A stretch of DNA of 64,000 nt. It comes from Nematostella vectensis. Lineage: Eukaryota; Cnidaria; Anthozoa; Actiniaria; Edwardsiidae. Position numbers and translations under genes: made by a program. Under the pieces are notes generated by a model. The model was given only the letters and a program-made list of their open reading frames with translations. It was not told where the DNA came from and made no database searches. The stretch spans positions 9,473,296 through 9,537,295 of the forward strand of contig NC_064035.1 in the NCBI RefSeq assembly GCF_932526225.1, written 5' to 3'. Shown here piece after piece: positions 41,651 through 54,134 of this stretch (its first letter is position 1; each line of letters opens with the position of its first letter).

Positions 41651-44545
41651 ATGCCTCCAATACGAAAGATTGAAGAATCAGACAAACAAAAAATGAGTTC
41701 TCCACCATATCTGAGCCGCTCAGCAAACTCTGCTTCACTTAAATCAGAGATTAACAAAGTGAAAGCTAACTTAAGCAAAAGCTGTTTTGGCGCAATAAGG
41801 ACTGCAAAAGGAGAGTCAGATAATGACCTGACAAGTCTTAACTGGCTAAGTAGGAATGATGTGCTTCGGGGGTTTGACGTTGGGGCAACCGTACCCCCTA
41901 TGTCTCCCCCCCATGATGCAGAAGGTGATCTGTCCAATGAACTTATTGCTAATGGTCTTAGTAATGGCAGTGCTTGCCCTGATGGCTTGTCAGGCAAACG
42001 AAAGAGTCCATCCAAGCCACCGTACTCATTCTCATCACTGATATTTATGGCAATCGAGGAGTCCCCAAACAAAAGACTCCCTGTAAAAGACATTTATAAC
42101 TGGATCATGGATCATTTCCCATACTTCAGGGATGCACGTCTGGGCTGGAAGAACTCTGTGCGACACAATCTGTCCCTCAATAAGTGCTTCAAGAAGGTTG
42201 ATAAGGATAAGGGGCAGGTGAGGAGATCTTTTGACATGTCCTTGATAGACAGCATTCCCTTCTGACATATCCTTTATAGACAGCATTCCCTTGCATTTAA
42301 GTGGCACCATTGGAAACAAATTTCAGTTTTGCATATATTTAACTTCCATGTAAATGTATAGGGTCCTTAGCCTGGAAAGCGAGTTTCATTCTCTTTGTCA
42401 GTCAGGAATCAGTTATGAAATTGAGAAACGCGCCTAAAAACTAGGAAATGGAACAAAGTGTTTATCAAATCATTAGTCTGTTCTCTGCTGCTTCAAGTCC
42501 TAAAAAATACGAATAAGTATAAGAAGGAAAAAATGATATGATGAATGAACAAATCATTAGTGATTTTTGCTTCACTGATTGTATCTCTGCTTAGCTAGTT
42601 TGGGTTATGATAAATTCTTTGTTTGATTCCTTTTAGAATGTTGGCAAAGGTTCTCTGTGGACAGTGGACCCAGACTTCCGCCCTAATCTGCTGCAGGCTT
42701 TGCGAAAGACACCATCGTACAATAATTTCCACCATCTACTGTCCACACCTCCTCCATCTCCGAAAAATGGGTAAGACAGCACTTGTTATGACCTAGTTTT
42801 AGCCTGTGAACCAGTCTGAACTTTGGTTTGTCTTTATGTAATGAAATTTTTTTCTCTTAGAGATTGCCTAGCCTTCCTGACATAGTTTTCCCTTACCTGT
42901 TGTTTTCTAGTTATATTCGGTTTCTAACTTATGTATGATCTATTCAAGACACACATTAAAATCACCGAATTGTGGTCAGTACGACTCATCAGATGTTGAC
43001 CCCGATGCTGAAGCTGAAGCCGTGGCAACCATGTGCCTGATAGCCACCCCACCTGCCCTCAGAGCTGCTGAAAGTATGTATTAGCCATCCCACCTGCCCT
43101 GAGAGCTGTTGTAACTGTGTGTATACCCTACACTCCCTTTAACTGGAATCGACCCTGCCAAATTTTCGTCTTTAATAACACTTCTTCAGTCTGCCCTGAA
43201 GAAGTCTTATTAAAGATGGAAATTTGGCAGTCGAATTCCAGTTTTTTGGTGTATTGTATTCATTGTTCTGGTCACGACAGTTTGGGCTTTTTAATTCTAC
43301 ACTCCCTTTAGATGTACTGAAAGTGTGTATACCCTCAATTCCTTTAGATCTGCTGAAAGTGTGTTTACCCCCCTTAGATGTACTAAAAGTGTGTATAACC
43401 CCCAACCCCCTTTAGATCTGCTGAAAGTATGTAAAGCCACCCCATACACCCTCAGAGATTCTGAAAGTATGTATGCCCCACACTATCTTCTGAGCTGTTC
43501 AAAGTATGTATACTCCACACCCCCTTTACAGCGGCTAAAATTGTTTATAGCCACCGCACAAGTTGACACATAATTATCCACGTACATTTTGCAGGGAATT
43601 TTACGCGATTAATTAAACGCACACTTTTATTTGACGCATACTTTGCAGTTTATACTCCCTTTTCTGTGACCCAATGTTGACTGATAGTGGGTTTTTGTTT
43701 GCAGTTGTGCGATGCCAGTCTTGTCCGCCATCCGCCACGGAGCAAGACTCCCTGGTGAAGAGGGCCAAGGAATACTTCTACAAACATCGAGGCTCCTTCT
43801 CCGGGTCACCTACCATGGTCAAGGATTTTGCAATCAAAAGGTTCGTGCTGTCTATGCCATGACTTTTCTGTGGGCCACGCTTCTTTATAACAATCCGCCA
43901 TTAGAGGGGTGAGGAGAGACGGAAGTTAGCCTGAAGAACATTGCATTAATAACTACTCAGTCGTCAAGGCGCTAGAGGTTCCGAGTCTATTAAGCTCGCT
44001 TTGCGAGCTCACATAGGCTGCGTAGAAGCCCAAGGGAATAAGACTCAAGGGAAACTTAAAATTACATGCACAATTGATGAAGTTTCCACTTAAATATGAA
44101 ATGCTTATCTTCACATTTATGTTTTCCCAGGAGAAAGATTTACGGTCTGTCGGCGTCCATGGGTAGAATAGAGAGCCCCAAGTTCAAGAACCGTAAAAGC
44201 ATCTCCCCTGACTCGTCCCTTGACGGTGAATTCGAGTTTGATCACGAGTCTGCCTCGGAAGAAGACGACGACGAAGACAGTGAAGTGGACGAGGCGATGC
44301 AGAACGTTATCAAGCGAGATGAGCTGTACGATAGCGGCTACGGACAAGACTTCGGACGCGACCCGGACACGGAAGAAACCAAGCCGAAGAAAATCAAGTC
44401 TGAGAAGCTGAATGATTACGCTGGGGCGGATGCGCTGCTAAGCTTGGCGAACACAGCTTGTAGCCTGATAGGGTCAAGAGACAGCTCGCGGACATCCAGT
44501 CCGGCACACACGCCCTCTCCTCGCCCTGTCCTAGCCAGCAGCTAG
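41651..44545 (+). CDS. foxn2/3: Forkhead box transcription factor, FoxN2/3 type
   Basis: Nuclear DNA-binding regulator. Exons 41651-42217, 42637-42770, 42949-43073, 43705-43840, 44131-44545 join in phase for 458 residues. The start ATG lies 6 bp after an acceptor, so the 5' UTR is split. The forkhead domain spans about residues 120-215: [51 protein letters not shown], then across the intron [10 protein letters not shown] and LLQALRKTP. The KPPYSFS start, LPVKDIYNW and the post-domain TPPPSP match FOXN2/FOXN3 (CHES1) rather than FOXN1/4. The C-terminal half has an acidic block ([14 protein letters not shown]) and a Ser/Pro tail ([12 protein letters not shown]). A second conserved-looking block is [22 protein letters not shown]3 homologues are repressors tied to cell-cycle checkpoints; that role is inferred here. 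Confidence 0.93.
43040..43520. repeat. Exon-end/donor-derived irregular repeat in FoxN intron 3
   Basis: The end of exon 42949-43073 (CCTCAGAGCTGCTGAAA) with donor GTATGT recurs, diverged, about eight times: CCTGAGAGCTGTTG (43,097), TTAGATGTACTGAAAGTGTG (43,310), TTAGATCTGCTGAAAGTG, TCTGCTGAAAGTATG (43,415), GAGATTCTGAAAGTATGTAT (43,455) and others. Spacing is about 45-50 bp. A hairpin element (43,141-43,243) interrupts it. Confidence 0.75.
43141..43243. mobile_element. Fold-back element (103-bp hairpin)
   Basis: AACTGGAATCGACCCTGCCA at the left pairs with TTTGGCAGTCGAATTCCAGTT-like sequence at the right (last 15 bases TCGAATTCCAGTT region). Inner arms are TCTTTAATAACACTTCTTCAG / CTGAAGAAGTCTTATTAAAGA, quoted here as arms and not as a continuous motif. 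Confidence 0.7.
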
Positions 44546-44630
44546 TACACGTGGGATAACGCCCATCAAACCAGTAGGGCACGCCAACGAGTTACGTCAC
44601 AACTACCGAGTCTGAATTCCAAGCCAAATG

Positions 44631-44636
44631 AATAAA
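44631..44636 (+). promoter_or_regulatory. Poly(A) signal of the FoxN gene
   Basis: AATAAA 86 bp after the FoxN TAG, followed by T-rich DNA. Confidence 0.55.
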
Positions 44637-44639
44637 AGT

Positions 44640-47285
44640 AAAGAACTGTATTTATTATTATCTGCCCGGGTCGCTAGACCATCTAGCTATTCTGGACCTC
44701 GGCAACAATCTGGTCAGCTGAATTAACCCCATATAAAGGACAAATGTCGGTCAATCAGGTAGAAATGTTTTTTTTATATATAATTCCATTTATTGTGGCT
44801 AAGTTCTTGATTTAAGTCGAAAATTTGTTGACATCAAATGAAAATGTTAATGTTTCGTGCATAATGGTATAAATGCTATTTTCATTTTTTTTTCCCTGTG
44901 GGCAATTTCGTGATAAAAGTCGATAATTCTTGACGGGCATTAAATGAAAATGTGCAGAAAGTATTTCAATCGTTTAGTAAAGCAAAGGATATATTTAAGG
45001 TTTAGCTAAATTTTAAATAAATTTATAGGTAAAGTCAGAATGGTGACACACATCAACATGGCTTGTTAAAGTACCCAATTTTTGCCACCACAAGTAGACA
45101 ATGGGTCTTATGTAGAGGGAAAATGATATTGAAGCCTGGTCATTTTCAGTATTGTCTTTGTTCTGAACATATTGTCAATTTGACAAGAGATGATGATAGG
45201 TATGCGCCTAAACTGAAAACAAACTAAATTTTATAGAAAACATGAATTTTTATACTTTGTTTGAGCAGTAAAATGAAATTTCGTGCCAGTACAAAAAAAA
45301 TCTTCTGTAAATAACCTCTTTTCCTATTTAATCTGATTTTGGTTAATCATATACTACGCAAATGTGACGGCAAGATGTAAACATTCTGTTTCAAAGGCCA
45401 TAACATGTTACTGGTGGGGTCCTGGGCGAAATTGGATTCTTTTCAACTCGTCTATAGCAATTTTGTGCAAGGAAGTTGAAACTAGCAGCAAAATGGCTTA
45501 ACTTGTCTCGCTTTTGAGACAAGGTGAGCATGATTGTAGCTCGTTTTATCTCGCTCATTACAATGGGACCATGTCCGCGCCAAGTATTTCCTAAAAAACT
45601 TGGCGTGCAACTAAACATTGATGTTAAAGTTATTTTTACATTCTATTTTGGCAAATGTCAAGATCCTTCATAGGTAACTGGTAGCTAAGGGTCATTCGAG
45701 TATAAATCCATACGTAAAAAAAAAGGAAAAAATATATAACAGCTCGTGCGTCAACACTGTGCGAGAATTTTGTACGATAGAGGGCCAACAAGTTAAACGA
45801 ATAAAAATATATATTGATTCAGGTATAGATTAACTATTTACCATTGTATAATCAATCGTAGAAAATGAAATCATTGTATTAAATGGCCAGGAATATAACA
45901 TCTGTCTTTTATTTAATGACGTTGAACGCCCCAATAGCTTGGTGCTTTCAAGGCTTAGAAATAGATGTAGTTACTTTATGCCAGCATCCACGTTTTTTCT
46001 CTGCCGTGCTTTCTAGCCCTTCCCTCATTCGCCACGCCCTCAAATTTAGTCACGATTACTCAATTCTCGAGAAAAATCGAAGGAAATAAGCAATTTTCGG
46101 TACACTGTCCAAAGTGACATTCATTGAAGCGAGACGGAAAGCTGCGATGCGGGTCATACAGTTAGTGCGGTGCATCATGGGCAGTGCAGCAACAACTCAG
46201 AAGAGACTTAACCTGTTAACTGTCCTCTTCGCGCCTATAAGGCACATAAGGCCCCTACAGATGTTCGCCACCTTGCCCTGGGGGGTACTGTAAGTCGCAG
46301 GGGGGTTGGAAGGTTTTTCTCAGGGGGGTTGAAAGGTTTTTTTCTTATGCCTGACTCTCTCCTATCCTGAGTCCCGTAGTATGATATGCAGATTGATAAT
46401 TTCAGGATCAGATACAGGGGGTGGATATCCCCCCCCCCCCCTTTTTGAGTAAAAAAGATTGAAAAGTCACTTTGTTTGAAGAAAATAAGTGTCTGAGGGA
46501 CGGGAGGTACTGCCCATTTGCCTTTGCCTGCTTGACGGCTGACGCGACAAATCCAATTCCAGCTTGAAGCAGTGGCGGATCCAGGGGTTGTGACGGCGGG
46601 GTGATGTCACCCCACTTGTTGGGCGAAAAAGAAAAGCATTCAGTACAATATAGTACGCAATATGTTGGATTCTTGCCATTAGCTTTTAAAGTGGAAGATT
46701 TTGGGTTGCACGATAGGATACGCAATAGTGTCCATCGATGGAGGTCAGTAGGCGTTTTATGGAAGCGCAACCATGGCGGATGGTAAGTATCCCTCCGGTA
46801 AAATCCGTAGTAAGAGGAGCCGTTATGCTTGTGGTTTTCTGTAATTCCAAACTTTAATAAGTAACGCGATTTTCACAAAAGGAAAAATAAAAGTATATTT
46901 GAAATTTGTAGAAGAATTTGTCAAACATGAAAAATATATTCCTTGAAATCTGAAAAAAAATAATAAACGCGACAGACTGTCAAAATTGTCACCCCCCTTT
47001 TCTAAATCCTGAGTCCCCAACTGCTGAAGTATTGCTAGATCTATGTGACCTACCAAGGACCCCTGAATAAGTTTTAATGAGTCGTCTCCGGCAATAATCC
47101 ACAGCCATTTTGAACATTGAAATTCTGGATTAGCATCTTTATCAGGGCAGAACCACTGTTTTAGGGTCAACTGTATTCGAACACCTATCTGAAAATGGAA
47201 CCTAGCCTGAGATAATTCATAGTGAGAGAACGCATGTTATTCAGGCTAGATCCCTCCCGCTTCTGACTACAAGGGCACAGAATGG
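44640..47285. other. Intergenic, AT-rich
   Basis: No gene recognised. A CAGTGGCGGATCCAGGGG motif (46,571), typical of a TIR element end, and a poly-C run at 46,430 indicate decayed MITE DNA. A small exon-like ATGGCGGATG/GTAAGT lies at 46,773-46,782. Confidence 0.45.
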
Positions 47286-47289
47286 ATCT

Positions 47290-47569
47290 GTTCGTCAAAA
47301 TATGTTTCGCTGCTTCTTTTTTTTTGTTTGTTTGTTTGTTTGTTTGTTTGTTTTTTGTCTTTTTTTTTGCTGGAAGATGTTAAGCCCCTCGGTTACTGGG
47401 AAAAAAATTGTCCTGAGCCGAACTAGTTGTGTTGGGAATATTTTTTGGGGCGCTTGAACGCCAGCAGAACCATCCAGGACAATTTTTTTCCCAGTAACCG
47501 AGGGGCTTAACATCTTCCAGCAAAAAAAAAAAAAAAAAAACGGGCAGCGAAACAGATATTTTGACGAAC
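47290..47569. mobile_element. 280-bp fold-back element with nested arms
   Basis: Outer arms GTTCGTCAAAATATGTTTCG (47,290) and CGAAACAGATATTTTGACGAAC region (to 47,569). Inner arms run 47,369-47,415 and 47,475-47,521 (GGAAGATGTTAAGCCCCTCG and its reverse complement), essentially perfect over about 47 bp. T/GTTT and poly-A tracts fill the gaps between outer and inner arms. Non-coding. Confidence 0.8.
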
Positions 47570-48392
47570 ATTATATCATTAATAGGGCCAATTATTCGTG
47601 TGATATAATGCCTTATCACTGTTGGCTGGGAAAAAAACCCTACCCAATACTGGCTGAGAAAAAAAAAGGAATGGTCCCTCCTGTCCCTCCTTGGAAAAAG
47701 GAACAAATAATTTCTCCCAGCAACTTTTTAAATGGATATTTTCGGCATCAGAATTCAAACGACGACGTATGCCATTTTAACGTGCTCCGGGAAAAGGGGC
47801 TATGACTAGCTTTTGCATCAAGTACGTGCGATTTTGGTCCCCAGAGTTCGGACCCATTCTTTTAGGGCGAGTGCCGGATGTGTGCAAGGTGATTTATTAG
47901 TGTTGTCAGCGATATTTTAGTAGATGCTTGTTATCCCTAACGAGCTCCTAGTGTTGACAAAAAAACATCTTCTTGGAAAATTTATCTTAGAGAGCAAAGC
48001 ATGGACTCGTGTCCCTTTTCGCAGAGTTATTTTGTTGTTTCCGATTTCGCTTTCACCACGAGCAACACAGAGAGAGTCAGTAAACTTTACCAAATCCTTC
48101 TCGAATGAAATTCGGCTTATTGCGCACTGGAACATTTAAGAGGGCACGAAGGACGAAGGCTGTTCTGATGGGCAAAATGCCGTAAGAAATGAAAAAGAAG
48201 TGTAATGCGCGGTTTTGCGGCTCGAATGTCTTACGGAAAAGAGTCGAATGCAACCCGAGACAGATTCCCGCCGCGATCGGATGTTCGTTGTCTGGCATAG
48301 GATCGAGACTGAGGGGAGATGAGGGAGTAGGGAGAGAAGGCGACGAGCTGACGGCGGCTACAAAAGACAAAACTCGGTTGAAATTTGTTGAA
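47570..48392. promoter_or_regulatory. Upstream region and probable 5' UTR of the ALK2-type receptor
   Basis: No gene in 47,570-48,190. From about 48,200 the DNA becomes more GC-rich and runs into the ATG at 48,393. No TATA box or clear initiator was identified, so the start of transcription cannot be placed. Confidence 0.35.
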
Positions 48393-51300
48393 ATGCCGCC
48401 TTCTTTTGCTATAACCCTTGTTATTTTCACGTCCTGCACCATTCCCAAGTGTGTCGGAGGTAAGTTTGATTGTTTTCTGGTCGTTCTTTTGCGTATGTCG
48501 CGCGATTCAGAGATGTGAGTTGAGTCACGAATTATAAATTTGAGTATGGCAAACATCCGTTAACCCATATGAGCTTGCTTTTATTGCTCCCAGAGGACGA
48601 TCTGTGTTCTTAAGTAAGTTACTCTTTAACTGATAACTTTAGACGAGTAGTGTACTGGCTACAAATCGTCAAACCTCTTGTTTGAGTTAAGTCTACTACC
48701 ATCTGAGTGCTACTGACCGCTGAGGCTTTCTCTCCGAAGTCTACTTTTCCTATCCTTCATTCGTAGTCCTGCTGGGAAAGCAACGCGGTCAATTCCACTG
48801 GAATAAGTTCTACTGGAATTGATGTTAAGTCGAACTAGTTATTGTGCGATGGGCTTATGGGTGATTATTTTCAGTGTTTGCACTGTGTTTCATTTTCTTA
48901 GTGAACCCCCAGTTTAAACACGCTACGAAACAGTTCGTTTTAAGGGCAGTATTTTGTTGTGCTTTCCGCCCTTTCGAATGTTCAATCTTAATATTTTGTA
49001 TTGTGCTTTTACACGCAATTATTTGCTTCGTACCATACAGAACAATCATTCATAAGGTCATATCGTAGATAAATAAATGCACATTTTCCCTATAAAATGT
49101 TTACATTAATAAGAACTTTGCAGACTTTTTAAACAAAAAATACTTTTAGGTAATGCTTAAAGTTGTTTATTTGATTTTGCCTGTCCAATATATAGATTAA
49201 TTATAGATATATTATTTAGTTTTGAAGTATTATGACTCTTCTCTGTCCTGAAAGTTGTTTCTGCAAAAGCAGATGATAATTTTCATCCATCTAAATGTTA
49301 ATATATATGTTTTGTATAGTGCAGACATCAATTTGAATATATTTATTTGCACCTCACAGTATGGTGGTTACCCTTAAGTTGTCTATCTTTCGTCATCCCA
49401 CCAGGTGTATTATTATTCGATGCCACTAACTCATGACATCAATGGTCTCCTGGCCAGTATTTTGACTACTCTGCCCCTAAGCCCCCCTGCTTGTCTGGCA
49501 AGATTTTGTTAAGTTATGAAATATAGCTATATTTAGCTACTATAAGATAACTATTTGTGAATTATAAACCTTAGGCAAATATGCCTACTTTAAATATGTT
49601 TTTGACCTGAGAATCCATGTGTCATAACACAAGTTGCATTTTTGATAGAGGGCAAATAGCAGAATTCCAGTTTTCAAAAGTCATGTGAATGGAAAGAGAT
49701 ATTTGACTAAACTGGATTCTCTTTAAATTTCAAACATTTCCTTATTTACAGGCTGGTAAAGGGGGTATGGATCACATTTCATGTAACCGGCAAAATGGCT
49801 TTTCATGTTTCACAGACTGAAAAATGACCTTTTTTAATTGTTAAATCACGTTTCACGGACGTCGAAATGGACGATTTCGCGTTTCTTGTAGGGTAAAAAA
49901 TGGTCAAATCTCATTTCATGAAAATACCCTTTACCACCCTGTATTTATCTGAAACCATTGAAGTGCATGGATCTCCAAGTGCATCTTTATTTGGAATAGG
50001 TATATATCTAGCATTGATTTAGTGAATGTTGATCTGACAAAAATACAACAATTGTAGTTGTAAGAACCATGTTTTTAGTTGGAGACTAGGTAATTTTTGT
50101 TTACTAATTTTTAGGGGCCACGCTTGATCATGTTTTGGTTGGAATCAAACTTTCTGAATAAGAATAATATAAGATGAAAAAATAGCAAAGAATTAAAATC
50201 AACAACTAAAGAAAAGTCTTCATTAAAGAATGTTGATCAGTTTCTACTTTTTATTGATTATAATTGAAAATACAGGGTCGAAACTTCAAAATAACCATCC
50301 ACAATTGAAGTCTGATACTTTATTAAAAAAGGCCTATCATGCCGCCATTTTATGCTCCTGCTCAATGCCGTGCCACACAAGGAATCCTGTTTCATCGTCT
50401 AATTCAAGCAAGTAACTGAGAAAATTTCAATCAGATATCATTAATAAAGTATCAGACTACAATCATGGATGGTTATTTTGAAGTTTCCTTGCAATTAAAC
50501 TGCTGCATTTTCATTATAAACAATAGCAAAAGAGAAGTTGATTGCGGATTCTTTAATTATATTTGATTGAAAGTTTCTCAGTTACTTGCTTTAATCAGCC
50601 AATAGAAAAGGATTTTTTGTGACTTGGCATTGAGCGGAAGCGTAAAATGGCACACTATTGGCAACCAATTTTTAGAATTTTGTTTAATAGTTGTTTTTTT
50701 TGTACTTTTGAAATTAAATTCCTACTTTTTTTCAGGTGTGAACATCACTCAGCCAAATCGTACCAGTGTAAATGTATACCGGTGTATATGCTCTGACTGC
50801 CGTAGCAATGCCAGAGAACAAACCTGCAGCACAGAGACAGGCTGCTTCTCGTCACTTTTTCTGTTAGAGAATGGTCAGTCTTCAGTAACCAAGGGTTGTC
50901 TGAAAGATGCTGACCATTATAACATGATGTGCCGTGGTCCTCGTGGCAAGCCTAATCTACACGATACCAGATGCTGCACACACGATCTGTGCAATAAGCA
51001 TATAAACCCTACACATGCTCCTAGTAAGTATGGTTAGTCTTCTGGTTCTAGTCATCAATTATTATGGTATTATTAAAGAATGTGATGAAGAGAAATTGTA
51101 TAAAGGACCTGTTCTTTTTTAATGGAATACAAAGGGAAAACAGGAGTAATTCTCTACCCTATTTATTGTATTCATCAATCATTTATTTATACATTTTTTT
51201 CCTCTTAGGTACAATACCGCCAATCAAGCAGGAAAAACTTGATGTCCAATTCCTAATAATCAGCATTTGTGCTCCAGTTGCTGCTTTGATTGTGTGTCTG

Positions 51301-53447
51301 ATTATTGTGTACATGATATTTCGGCACCTGATGAAGCACCATGCGCATCATCAGTCCGTTCCACGGCATGAGTTAGGACCAGTGAGCCATGTGCAGTGCC
51401 CATGTAATGAGGAAAGACCTCTTATTCAAGACTTGATTGACATTTCATCTGGAAGTGGCTCTGGTCTACCACTTCTTGTCCAAAGGACAGTTGCTAGAGA
51501 GACCCAACTGATTGAATCAATCGGCAAAGGGCGGTATGGAGAGGTCTGGAAAGGTGTCTACCAGGGAGAAAGTGTTGCAATCAAGATATTCAGCACCACA
51601 GATGAAGCATCCTGGAAACGTGAAACAGAGATATACAATACTGTAATGCTACGGCATGACAACATCCTTGGGTTTATTGCTGCTGACGTTCATTCACGCA
51701 AATCTACAACCTATATGTGGCTTATAATGCATTACCATGAGCAAGGCTCTCTGTATGACTTCCTCAACCGCTCAACATTTGATGCAGAGACTCTTTGTAG
51801 ACTTGCATTATCAGCAGCTAGTGGCCTTGCACATTTACACACCGAGATCTTTGGCACAAACCGAACTGGTAGCAAGCCGGCTATAGCTCACAGAGACATC
51901 AAGTCTAAAAATATACTTGTCAAGTCAAACTACACTTGTGCTGTAGGCGATCTTGGTCTTGCTGTTATGTACTCCCAGGATAAAGACTCGGTAGATATGG
52001 GTGAGAACCCTAAGATTGCTGTAGGAACTAGACGCTACATGGCTCCTGAAATCCTTGAAGAGACTATCAATGCAAAATGCATCAACTCATTCAAACGTGC
52101 TGATGTCTATGCATTTGGACTTGTTTTATGGGAGATAGCACGGAGATATGTTTCCGGAGGTATAGTAATTGATTTTCTCTTGTTTCTTTTCAACTGTGTG
52201 GGTTTAACTTGTTGACATCATTCTTATTTGGCTTTGTGTCATTTTATTTTACTTAAAGTCTGTTGACCAGCTTGCATAAAGCATTATTTTGTAGATCATG
52301 AAACCCCAAAAATATTATTAAGCTAGTTTGAGATAATGAGGTTCTACTTATAACTAATGCTCATTTTTTTCATTGCCATTGTTAAGTTCTGTTTATATTG
52401 ATTTTTATGTATTCCAACTAATGTTCATGTTTTCTTTTAGGTATTGTTGAGGAGTATCAGCCTCCCTTTTATGACATGGTACAATCAGACCCTAGCATTG
52501 ATGAGATGAAAAAAGTAGTTGTGACTGAGAACAAAAGACCTTCTCTTCCAAATCGCTGGACTGGTGACCCGGTAAGTGACCAATGAAGTGACAGAATGTA
52601 CCTTTTCTTTGAACAAAGGTGTGACCACCCTACTCATTGTATAATTAATTATTGTATTTATAAGTCACCAGTTTACTTACGGTCAATTGCATAACAATCT
52701 TCAATGATTTTTAATCGAAATGCAAAAAAATTCTAGATTGTAAAAGCAGTGTGTCATTTGAAAGTTTATTTGATTATATGACTGATAGCTTTAGAGCTGA
52801 TGGCCTGATAGATAGTGAAAATTCTAATAGATTCTTTTGTCTTTTATTGGTTGAGGTTTCCGTCGGAAGTGAAGTAGTGCCAACACTGCTTTAATTCTTT
52901 AATTCTTACTTCACCTTCCACCCGGGGTATACCATTTGAGCTCCCTTACAACCATGCTCGAGTTGAAAGCCTATTGATCGAACTTGCATAAAAACACATG
53001 TCATTTTCAAGGAATATAACTTTCCCTGTCTTTTTATACTTTTGAAATAGAATCAAGTTGATTTTTGTATAGCATGGGTTGGATTTCACAATAATTCAAA
53101 CTGTTATACTTTGCTACTGAAATAAACAATACTTTAATGCTTGTTTTAATTTATTTTTTCATGGGTCTTGAGGGATAGTTTGGTAATTAAAAAGTGGTGG
53201 CTCATATTTTATGTCAATACAGACATTGCAAGTGATGTCCAAGCTGATTCGTGAATGCTGGAATCCTAACCCTGCAGCACGACTCACCTCTCTCAGGATT
53301 AAAAAGTCCCTGCTAAAGCTGATGGACTCTTTAAAACCCAGAAACAACTGTCTGAACAGAACACCCCTCATCACTGAAGTCAGTGATGTGAACATCCACC
53401 TTGAGTCGATGGAATCTGAGGAGAGTAGGTCCCTTGTCAAAATATAA
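48393..53447 (+). CDS. acvr1: TGF-beta superfamily type I receptor Ser/Thr kinase, ALK1/2 (ACVR1/saxophone) type
   Basis: Membrane receptor that, after ligand (BMP/activin class) and type II receptor binding, phosphorylates Smads. Exons 48393-48459, 50736-51023, 51209-52159, 52441-52571, 53223-53447 join in phase for 553 residues. Signal peptide is about residues 1-22 ([11 protein letters not shown]). The ectodomain has the ten-cysteine pattern ending [11 protein letters not shown] is about 133-156 ([20 protein letters not shown]). The GS box is SSGSGSGLP (about 198-206). The kinase has [13 protein letters not shown] (Lys about 244), [11 protein letters not shown] in place of DFG as in the family, and [11 protein letters not shown]. 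The L45 loop [10 protein letters not shown] resembles ALK2's SDMTSRHSST, not ALK3/6 or ALK4/5. Length is slightly above human ACVR1 (509) because of a longer tail after RIKKSLLKL. Confidence 0.93.
50281..50656. mobile_element. Two interleaved inverted-repeat elements
   Basis: Arms A (50,281-50,325, AAACTTCAAAATAACCATCC) and A' (50,442-50,486, GGATGGTTATTTTGAAGTTT). Arms B (50,340-50,434, GCCGCCATTTTATGCTCCTG) and B' (50,563-50,656, GCGGAAGCGTAAAATGGC). The order A-B-A'-B' is interleaved, not nested. B resembles a fragment at 14,338-14,420. The right arm ends 80 bp before the receptor's second exon. Confidence 0.65.
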
Positions 53448-53969
53448 AGGAATACAATCTTCATTAGTGGACTGAGCTATCAGCGAGAACCTGACTAAAC
53501 TAATGTACAGGTTCAGTACATGGGCTAGAAAAAATATACTAGGAAGTATATGTAATATAATTGATTTTGGTCTATAAAAAATAATTTAGTTCATTTCGCT
53601 TGTTGAATGTATTTCAATAGAAAACTGACTCATTTCTACTTGTATTTCTTGTGAGGGCTATTGTCTGTCTGATATTGATATTTCTCTGTTGGTCCATGCT
53701 GTTATTTCTTACATCATTCCTGTTGTAGTTAATTACTTACTAAAGACATTTACGCTATCATATCTACTATAATAAGATATCTACATCTAGTTGCCATCCT
53801 TGGATATGCACCAAATGGGACTTATTCCGAAAGTAAGCTATCAGAAACCATGCTTTTGTAGTTTTCAAACTGATCAATGTGTTTGATAGATGAAATTTGT
53901 AGTAAGCTTCACAGATTGATCAAGTAAACATGGCATTGATTGTTGTTAAGTTACAATGCTCTATGTTGA

Positions 53970-53975
53970 AATAAA
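53970..53975 (+). promoter_or_regulatory. Poly(A) signal of the ALK2-type receptor
   Basis: AATAAA about 520 bp after the TAA; the most likely end of the transcript. Confidence 0.45.
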
Positions 53976-54134
53976 GGATAATTTGACAACGTGTTTAGTA
54001 ATTATTTAAAATGAAATTAAGGCCACTCTTTTTATTATTTTTTGACCGGTTTATGAACCAAATATTTTAGAAAGATCAGTAAAAATGGATGAAACCTTGT
54101 CTCTATCTAACAGCTCAGTTTTTGTTACATGTCA

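Noticed and set aside
41599-42319. Minus-strand and +2-frame ORFs over the first FoxN exon
   Set aside because: Shadows; the plus frame encodes a clear forkhead domain.
48077-48556. Minus-strand 159-codon ORF over the receptor's first exon
   Set aside because: Shadow of the 5' UTR and signal-peptide exon; no recognisable domain.
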